Positions 6,174 through 6,199 of a stretch of DNA of 6,199 nucleotides are shown in pieces. The translations under genes were made by a program, and so were the position numbers. The stretch comes from CBFGRU01 sp965651255. GTDB lineage: Bacteria; Planctomycetota; Phycisphaerae; Phycisphaerales; SM1A02. The DNA lies in contig CBFGRU010000193.1 of NCBI GenBank assembly GCA_965651255.1, positions 1 to 6,199 of the forward strand, read 5' to 3'. Under the pieces are notes generated by a model that saw only the letters and a program-made list of their open reading frames with translations, searched no databases and had not been told where the DNA came from. The stretch's first letter is position 1, and each line of letters begins with the position of its first letter.

Positions 6174-6199
6174 TACGCGCCTCGTTCCGCCAGATACGT
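6173..6199 (-). CDS. Possible C-terminal end of an upstream gene (partial)
   Basis: Reading leftward from the right edge, one frame gives TYLAERGA followed by TAG at 6175-6173. In many bacteria dxs follows the short-chain polyprenyl diphosphate synthase gene (ispA), whose proteins often end in a helix with a Y-hydrophobic-x-x-R pattern, and this fragment would fit. Eight codons cannot establish identity, or even that this is a gene. If real, it lies 48 bases before the GTG and 96 bases before the preferred ATG of dxs, consistent with one operon. Confidence 0.3.
   Translation of the reverse strand, partial: TYLAERGA

Overview
The window is about 6.2 kb of GC-rich chromosomal DNA, almost fully coding, with no mobile element, CRISPR array or rRNA. 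The best guess at the source is a member of Planctomycetota, possibly class Phycisphaerae. Two things point there: the form of the Dxs protein (GDAS at the thiamine-diphosphate site, GHAGTA, CESHAMD), which as I recall it resembles planctomycetal Dxs, and the lack of clear Shine-Dalgarno sequences before any gene. This assignment is inference from memory, not from a search.

Layout, left to right. The left edge (1-55, minus) is the 5' two-thirds of a tRNA-Leu(CAA). Reading leftward towards it on the minus strand are a cardiolipin synthase-type phospholipase D protein (2893 to 1448), a small helix-turn-helix protein (1388 to 927) and a beta-class DNA methyltransferase (930 to 127). The last two are joined by a 4-base GTGA stop/start overlap. 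A 150-bp intergenic region (2894-3043) separates the synthase from the only plus-strand gene, an uncharacterised single-pass membrane protein (3044-3565). That gene converges on a P-loop kinase-like protein (4118 to 3558), and their coding regions overlap by 8 bases at the 3' ends. The kinase follows dxs (6076 to 4118) with a TGATG stop/start overlap. Upstream of dxs the right edge may hold the last codons of another minus-strand gene.

The genes form three apparent units: (1) possibly [upstream gene]-dxs-kinase, centred on isoprenoid precursor synthesis; (2) a divergent lipid/membrane pair, cls and the membrane protein; (3) the HTH-methyltransferase pair, which may be read with cls and leads into the tRNA. 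Most of the window is housekeeping. The parts most worth a second look are the coupled HTH-methyltransferase pair without a restriction enzyme in view, the operator-like palindromes in the two regulatory gaps, the uncharacterised membrane protein, and the kinase coupled to dxs.
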